Source: Actinomyces oris (GTDB lineage: Bacteria; Actinomycetota; Actinomycetes; Actinomycetales; Actinomycetaceae). From it: a stretch of DNA of 64,000 nt. This document shows, piece by piece, positions 58,910 to 64,000 of this stretch. Position numbers and translations under genes: made by a program. The notes beneath the pieces were generated by a model, which was given only the letters and a program-made list of their open reading frames with translations, had not been told where the DNA came from and searched no databases. Position 1 is the first letter of the stretch; the number at the start of each line of letters is the position of its first letter. The stretch lies in the NCBI RefSeq assembly GCF_001553935.1, contig NZ_CP014232.1:124001-188000 (forward strand). The letters are read 5' to 3'.

Positions 58910-61317
58910 CAGATCATGTCGCGTCGGAGCAGCGCGGTCAGGCGGGCGCAGGCTCCGGCGTCGAGCAGGAGGAGGTCCTCAGGGGCGGTGACTCGGCCGG
59001 CGACGACGTCCCCCACCGCCTGATGCACCTGCGCAGAGGTGTCGGCGCCGATAGCTCCGATGGCCTCGTGACGGGCGCGGTAGCGGTCCGTGTCCGGCCG
59101 CCCTCGAGGGTCCCAGACGATGCCGACGCAGCCGGCGATCATGCCCTCGTCGAGGACGGATGAGCGGTCCGAGACGACTGCCCAGGAGCGGACCAGGGTC
59201 TCGGGCAGGTCGCGACCGGTGACCGCGGGCACGCCCAGGGCCCTGAACCACTCGGGTGCGTGCAGCACCAGCTTGGGGTGGGCGAACAGGACGGTGCGGT
59301 GACCGGCCTGGGTCAGGCCCGCGGCCAGCTCGAGCCAGGGCCGGTAGAGCGCGCTGAGGAGTCCGACGGCGTCGGGGTCGCAATCCAGGGCGCGTGAGAC
59401 CTCGGGGTCCCAGGTGGGGGCCAGCAGGATGCTGTCGCGCTCGCGTCCCAGCAGGCTGTGGAGGTGGTCGTGGCGGGGGAAGCCGGTGAGCCAGACCTCT
59501 CGGTCGGTGAGGGTGTAGGAGGTGTGGTCGTCAGTCAGCCCGGCCTGCTCGGCGGCAGTGGCGCACACGACGACGTCCAGGCGGGCGCCGTTGAACCAGC
59601 GCCACATGTCGCGCATGGTCACGCCGTGCTGGAGGAAGACGAGGCGCTGGTCGGGGCCGACTCCCGCTCCGGTGAGCCGGCCCGCGATGAGCGGGTCGCC
59701 GATATCGGACAGGAGGATGGTCTCGGCACCGCTCCAGGCGGCGTCGAATCCGGGACCGGTCGGGTCCAGCAGGACGAAGCCGTCCTGTGCGAGGCGCTCC
59801 CAGTCCGGGCAGCTGCGCTCAATGACGAAGATGTGCCTGACGCTGGGTGCATGGGTTCGGGCGTAGCGGTACAGCGGCTCGGCGTTGTCGCCGGCGCTGT
59901 CATGGCGATCCATGTAGAGCCAGGTGCGGGGCCAGTCGGAGGGGGATGAGGCGGTGTACGGCGTGGGCGCTGAGGAGGAGGCCACGGAGGTCGTGGAGGA
60001 CGCCGCGGAAGATGCCTCCGGGGCCGGTGACGTACCGCCGGATCGCTGGTCGTCCTGCGCGCCGGTGGGGCTCAGGAGCCGGGCCAGGCGCCGACGCAGC
60101 CCGGATGAGGCCCCTCCTGGGCGGCCTCGCCCCGGTGGCGTCTGAGGCGGCCTGGGGTCGCCCCGGTAGGGGGCCACTGGGAGCTCCTGATCGTCGATGA
60201 CGGCGGTGATCTGGCCCTTGGGCAGCCAGACGATGCGCTCGTGGAGGACCACGTCGTCGAAGTAGCGGTGATCGACTGTCTTGGCGCTGGTCGGCTGGGC
60301 CCAGGCGCCATCAACCTTCCACTGCTCCTGGGGCATGTCGCCGGTGTAGAAGTAGGTGGCCTTCTGGTCGCTGCGGAACCTGCGTCCCGAGGGCAGGATC
60401 GGGGCAGGCATGGGGCCGGCGGCCATGGCGACCAGGGCGGTGCGACGGCCCACGGCCAGCGGCGTGGAGCAGTACACCTCGATCTGGGAGGCGGGGAGAC
60501 GTCGGGTGACAGCACGCAGCAGCTGGGCCACCTCGGCACGCTCGGCGGCCGTGAGTCCTGCCGAGGGGTAGCGCAGCCCGCGGTCGGCGTCGGTGACCTG
60601 GATAAGGCGGTGGATGATGAGCTGGTGCACCCAGGCCGGTGGGGGGCTTCCTGCCTGCAGCCACGCCGGCAGCACCGTGCCCAGCAGGTGGCGGTAGTGG
60701 TCGATCCTGTCCCAGGGGCCGGGGGGCTTGGGGGTGTGGCGGATGACGGCCGGGCCGTCGTGGAGACCCACCCGGTTACCGGTGGCCATGATGTGGGCGA
60801 TGAGCCCGCTCAGGGCGGTGTTCTCGTCATCAGAAGTGGTGGGCTCAGCGCCGAAGGCGTCATCCATGCCGTCGAGGGCACCCGATCCGCCCCAGCCCTG
60901 CAGGCCGTGGCGGGGGATGGTGAGCACCGCTCCGCTGACGGTGTCGGGGAAGATGTGGGGCTCCACGGTCAGGTCAGCGGTGCGGCTACCGTGCTTGAAG
61001 CGCCACTGCAGCCGCTCGTCGCGGGTACCGTCGGGGCGGATGGTCACGGTCGGGGTGAGGACGACCGCCTCGCCGGTGCCGTGCTGGGCCACTGAGGTGA
61101 GATAGCCCGGCTCGAGGCGGTCTCCTGCCTTGAGGAGCAGGACCCGGGTCCCTGCGGCCAGGGGGCGTAGGACCTGGTCCAGCCCGGCCGGGTCGGGGCA
61201 GCCGATGGGGACGATCCCGCCTTCGGGCGAGTCCTGGCCAAGAGAGTCGAGTGTGTCCTGACCACCTGCGGAACCGATGATGATGACGTGCAAGGTCTCG
61301 GTGCTGCGGGCGTTCAT
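58909..61317 (-). CDS. CDP-glycerol:glycerophosphotransferase (TagF/TagB-like)
   Basis: An 802-aa protein that should polymerise or attach glycerol-phosphate from CDP-glycerol. The C-terminal 330 residues carry the Glyphos_transf fold: LVFLQHGVTMRDMWRWFNGARLD, VWLTGFPRHDHL, ILLAPTWDPE, VLFAHPKLVLHAPEW and SDRSSVLDEGMIAG. The N-terminal 420 residues begin with a GT2-like strand pattern (LHVIIIGSAGGQDTLDSLGQ, VLLLKAGDRLEPGYL), and a Ser/Ala-rich linker joins the halves. The start is ATG 61317, overlapping the upstream stop; ATG 61353 would add 12 atypical residues. It uses the product of TagD. Confidence 0.85.
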   Translation of the reverse strand: MNARSTETLHVIIIGSAGGQDTLDSLGQDSPEGGIVPIGCPDPAGLDQVLRPLAAGTRVLLLKAGDRLEPGYLTSVAQHGTGEAVVLTPTVTIRPDGTRDERLQWRFKHGSRTADLTVEPHIFPDTVSGAVLTIPRHGLQGWGGSGALDGMDDAFGAEPTTSDDENTALSGLIAHIMATGNRVGLHDGPAVIRHTPKPPGPWDRIDHYRHLLGTVLPAWLQAGSPPPAWVHQLIIHRLIQVTDADRGLRYPSAGLTAAERAEVAQLLRAVTRRLPASQIEVYCSTPLAVGRRTALVAMAAGPMPAPILPSGRRFRSDQKATYFYTGDMPQEQWKVDGAWAQPTSAKTVDHRYFDDVVLHERIVWLPKGQITAVIDDQELPVAPYRGDPRPPQTPPGRGRPGGASSGLRRRLARLLSPTGAQDDQRSGGTSPAPEASSAASSTTSVASSSAPTPYTASSPSDWPRTWLYMDRHDSAGDNAEPLYRYARTHAPSVRHIFVIERSCPDWERLAQDGFVLLDPTGPGFDAAWSGAETILLSDIGDPLIAGRLTGAGVGPDQRLVFLQHGVTMRDMWRWFNGARLDVVVCATAAEQAGLTDDHTSYTLTDREVWLTGFPRHDHLHSLLGRERDSILLAPTWDPEVSRALDCDPDAVGLLSALYRPWLELAAGLTQAGHRTVLFAHPKLVLHAPEWFRALGVPAVTGRDLPETLVRSWAVVSDRSSVLDEGMIAGCVGIVWDPRGRPDTDRYRARHEAIGAIGADTSAQVHQAVGDVVAGRVTAPEDLLLLDAGACARLTALLRRDMI

Positions 61318-63218
61318 GAGGTGGGCATCTCCATTTCGTGGGGCGGTCCCCAATGACTAATGGTGGACGTAGCCAGCACCTCCGCGTTGGAGATGTCCCA
61401 GGTGTGTCCGAAAGTCGTCCCTCTCCGTTGGACGAACCCGAACCGGGAGGCCGAATAGATACGGGCCCCGGCGCGTGCGCAGTCACTGAGGAAACCGGTG
61501 TCCTCACCGGTGGTCTTCTCGGGAAAAGTCACCTCGCGCGCCAGGTCCGCTCGAGCCACCAGGGTCGGCCCGGAGACGAAAGTCGTATAGCGGTGCTCCC
61601 AGTCGGCGAAGCGCAGCACCGTCAGGTCCGGGCCCGTCAGGTGCAGGTAGTGGGCGTGCTTGCCCACGACCTCGGCACGAGCGTAGTCGGCCGCCGCGAG
61701 GGACTCGAAGAGGTAGTGGTCGCCGTAGAGGTCGTCGTCGTCCATCTTGGCGATGTAGTCGGCCTCGACCCGCGAGAGCATGAGGTTGTAGCAGCCCCCC
61801 AAGGGAGTGCTGGTCTCGGCGGTGACCCAGTCGATCTCCAGGCCCAGCTCGCGAGCCCGGGCCCTGCTGGCGGCTGGGGCGGTGAAACCGTGGGTGAGGA
61901 TGACCGGGGCCATCGTCACCCGCTGCTGACCGGCCAGGGTCCCAAGGACGTGGTCGATCTGCTCGGGCCGGATGGTGGACACCAGCGGTGCGATGGTGGG
62001 GCGGGGCCTGACCCGCTCCCCCATGCCGACGGCTCGCAGCACGGTCTCCACACGGTGACTGTAGGTGTGCCGGCTCCAGATCTCCCGTTGCGCCAGGTAG
62101 GTCATGTACTCCCCGAGGACCGGGTTGGTCACGAGCGCGCGCACGGTGTGCCCTGCCTGGGCGCGGTCGGTGACCTTGGCCAGGGCGCCTGCGGGCAGCA
62201 GGCGGTCGATAGCCGGCGTCGGGGTGCTCACCACGGGAGTACCACAGGCCAGGACCTCGATGACGCGGCGCGGCAGCATGGAGGGGCTGTCCACCACGGA
62301 GCTGACGTTGAGGAAGACGGCGTAGGCGCGGTAGGCGCTGAGCATCTGGGTGTAGGTGAGGCTGCCTCGCACGTGTGAGTCCCAGGGGGGTGGGAACTGG
62401 TAGGTGTCGTCGCCGCCGAGGTACCGGGAGAAGATGTCCAGCCCACGGGGCAGGCGTGCCGCGACGTCGTGGGCGCCGCCCAGGACGATCTCCATCTGCT
62501 CGCGCCGCTCGGGGTACTTGTGAGCGAAGTAGGTGCCGGCGAAGGCGACATCCCTCAGGGGCGCGGGACGCCCCGCCTCGTCCAGCAGGCGGATCGGGTT
62601 GTGGATCGCGGGCTGGGCGGCGAAGGGCAGGATCCCGATGCGGTCATGTCCCAGGTCGCGCCGGTAGTGCTCCACCATCGCCTCATCGGTGGTGAAGACC
62701 CAGTCGAAGAGGCGTGCGGTCTCGATGGCCTCGTCGTAGTGGGCGGGATCCTCCTTGTTCCAGAAGACCGTCGGCACTCCTCGGTCCCGCAGCACGGTAA
62801 CCATGTCCCTCAGGTGGCCCGAGGGTCCCTGGGAGCCGATGACCTGGAAGCGCCAGGCGTCGTCGTTGCCGTGCCAGGCGGACTCTACGAAGAGCAGGTC
62901 GATGGGGGTCTGCTCGACCTGCTCGCGCCAACCGGTGGGGGTCAGGGGCACCGAGCGCCACTCGTAGCCCAGGGCGAGCGCCGTGAACTCGTCGGCGATC
63001 ACCCCGACGGTCACGTCGTGACGGGGCCCGGTCTCCTGGGGTGTGGGCAGCGGCCAGTCTGGCAGGAGCGTCCGGCCCCGTCTCTTGGAGGCCCATCGGC
63101 GGGGGCGGGCCCAGGCGGTGGCCCGACGACGGCGCAGGTGCTCACGCAGCCCCGTCAGCCCGGAGTGGCGCAGGTGCCACAGGGCTCGCCGCAGCTCGGG
63201 GGCGGGTCGGTGCGTCAT
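61314..63218 (-). CDS. two-domain glycosyltransferase (CgeB-like plus GT2-like)
   Basis: A 634-aa protein. After a basic N-terminus (Arg-rich, 1-50) comes a CgeB/YkvP-type GT-B domain: VGVIADEFTALALGYEW, PTVFWNKEDPAHYDEA, FAGTYFAHKYPERREQM, LPRRVIEVLACGTPVVSTPTPAIDRLL. From about residue 410 a GT2-like domain follows: PLVSTIRPEQIDHVLGTLAGQ, then YIAKMDDDDLYGDHYL with a DDDD metal site, and TGEDTGFLSDCARAG. Such double enzymes occur in glycan loci of actinobacteria. It overlaps its downstream and upstream neighbours by 4 nt each. Confidence 0.82.
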   Translation of the reverse strand: MTHRPAPELRRALWHLRHSGLTGLREHLRRRRATAWARPRRWASKRRGRTLLPDWPLPTPQETGPRHDVTVGVIADEFTALALGYEWRSVPLTPTGWREQVEQTPIDLLFVESAWHGNDDAWRFQVIGSQGPSGHLRDMVTVLRDRGVPTVFWNKEDPAHYDEAIETARLFDWVFTTDEAMVEHYRRDLGHDRIGILPFAAQPAIHNPIRLLDEAGRPAPLRDVAFAGTYFAHKYPERREQMEIVLGGAHDVAARLPRGLDIFSRYLGGDDTYQFPPPWDSHVRGSLTYTQMLSAYRAYAVFLNVSSVVDSPSMLPRRVIEVLACGTPVVSTPTPAIDRLLPAGALAKVTDRAQAGHTVRALVTNPVLGEYMTYLAQREIWSRHTYSHRVETVLRAVGMGERVRPRPTIAPLVSTIRPEQIDHVLGTLAGQQRVTMAPVILTHGFTAPAASRARARELGLEIDWVTAETSTPLGGCYNLMLSRVEADYIAKMDDDDLYGDHYLFESLAAADYARAEVVGKHAHYLHLTGPDLTVLRFADWEHRYTTFVSGPTLVARADLAREVTFPEKTTGEDTGFLSDCARAGARIYSASRFGFVQRRGTTFGHTWDISNAEVLATSTISHWGPPHEMEMPTS

Positions 63219-64000
63219 GCGGGCTTCCCTCGCGAGGCCGCCCGCTTGCGCCGCCGCCTCTTGGAAGCCGTCTTCCCCTGGGGCTGCTGCTGGAGTGCCT
63301 CGGGGCCGAGCACTGCCTCCAGGGTGTCCCGCAGTGAGCGCGCGTTGTGCTCGGTGACGTCGAAGGCTCCGTGGGCGAGGCGGGGATCGGCCAGTGCCGA
63401 GCGGATCGCCTGGGCGATGTCCTGGGGCGAGGTGCCGCTCAGAACCCCGTATCCGAGGTCGATCAGCTCCCGGTTGCCCGGAAGGTCGGAGGCCACGACC
63501 CCGGTTCCCAGCGTCATCGCCTCCAGCAGGGTGACCGGCTGCCCCTCGTGCAGGGAGGGCAGGACGAACAGGTCGGCTCCTCCCAGGACCGGGAACGGGT
63601 TGTCCATCTGTCCCAGCAGCTCAACGTGCCCGCACAGTCCCAGGGAGTCGATCCTGGCCCGCAGCGTCGCCTCGAGCACCCCGGAGCCGACGATCGCCAG
63701 GCCGACGTTCAGTCCCTGAGCGCCGCCGCCCTCGGTGCCGTCCTGCTTACGCAGAAGGGCGAGCGCCTCGATGAGAGCCGCCTGGTTCTTCTCCATCGAC
63801 ATCCGCCCCATGGTGGCAAGGACGATGTCGTGCTCGTTCTTCAGCGTGGTGAAGGCCTCCGGGGCCGGTGCCTGCGCCCCGCGGCGGACCCGCTCGACGT
63901 TCAGGAGGTTGCGGGCTGAGAGCTGGTGCTGGGTGAGGTCGACACCCAGGCCGGCCAGCCCGCTGCGGTTGTGGCGGGCCAGTCCCGGGCTGACGGCGAC
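63215..64000 (-). CDS. glycosyltransferase family 4 (cut by window edge)
   Basis: Only the C-terminal 261 residues are in the window; the frame continues open to base 64000. It shows IVLATMGRMSMEKNQAALIEAL, VGLAIVGSGVLEATLRARI, VELLGQMDNPFPVLGGADLFVLPSLHEGQPVTLLEAMTLGTGVVASDLPGNREL, the GT4 nucleotide-binding half with the E-x7-E motif. It ends in a very basic tail (KTASKRRRRKRAASRGK). First gene of the minus-strand glycan operon visible here. Confidence 0.87.
   Translation of the reverse strand, partial: VAVSPGLARHNRSGLAGLGVDLTQHQLSARNLLNVERVRRGAQAPAPEAFTTLKNEHDIVLATMGRMSMEKNQAALIEALALLRKQDGTEGGGAQGLNVGLAIVGSGVLEATLRARIDSLGLCGHVELLGQMDNPFPVLGGADLFVLPSLHEGQPVTLLEAMTLGTGVVASDLPGNRELIDLGYGVLSGTSPQDIAQAIRSALADPRLAHGAFDVTEHNARSLRDTLEAVLGPEALQQQPQGKTASKRRRRKRAASRGKPA

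Overview
The window is high-GC actinobacterial DNA. Gene content and order fit an Actinomyces-type (Actinomycetaceae) chromosome: a tmRNA tag ending LALAA, the murI / Rv1339-like hydrolase / clpS / DUF2017 / pncB neighbourhood also seen in Mycobacterium, a sialic-acid catabolic locus and a large cell-wall glycopolymer locus. The species assignment is inferred. I saw no rRNA, CRISPR array or intact transposase.

Layout. 1-3050: two identical tandem tRNA-Lys, a small unknown protein, a BCP-type peroxiredoxin, tRNA-Leu, and a protein with a SUKH-like C-terminus. 3049-10630: a conserved actinobacterial block with rph, rdgB, a decayed L,D-transpeptidase, DUF3054, a cyclic-nucleotide-phosphodiesterase-like hydrolase, murI, DUF2017, clpS and pncB. 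10631-11386: gene-free DNA carrying a 123-bp inverted-repeat element. 11387-17578: SF2 helicase with DUF3039, nagB, a two-gene ABC exporter and HU.

17781-29699 is a sialic-acid locus. It holds nanE, nanK and nanA, a four-gene SatABCD/SiaEFGI-like importer in which SatC is a permease-ATPase fusion, two FadR-type (NanR-like) regulators sharing a 603-bp apparently identical block, and an HSL-family esterase between them. Three operators built from tandem 7-bp YGTCTGA-like units lie upstream of nanA, satB and satA. With nagB, the genes cover uptake, lyase, kinase, epimerase and deaminase steps; nagA is not in the window.

29753-38798: tmRNA, smpB, an M23 hydrolase, ftsX, ftsE, an unknown gene, an SSB paralogue and a pair of dynamin-like GTPases. 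39107-41858: tRNA-Arg and a decayed XamI/SalI-like restriction-modification system with intact methylase and internally deleted nuclease. 42139-48409: an Rv1747-like FHA-ABC transporter (frameshifted as sequenced) convergent with a transmembrane Ser/Thr kinase, then orn and tRNA-His.

48621-64000 is a wall glycopolymer locus: polysaccharide deacetylase lipoprotein, TagD-like cytidylyltransferase, a MraY/TagO-like phosphoglycosyltransferase, several glycosyltransferases, a TagGH-like exporter, DUF6270, a TagF-like glycerophosphotransferase and a last glycosyltransferase cut by the window edge. Together these suggest a glycerol-phosphate-containing, teichoic-acid-like polymer.

A recurrent regulatory feature is leaderless transcription: at least nine genes have a TANNNT -10 box exactly 6 or 7 nt before the start codon.
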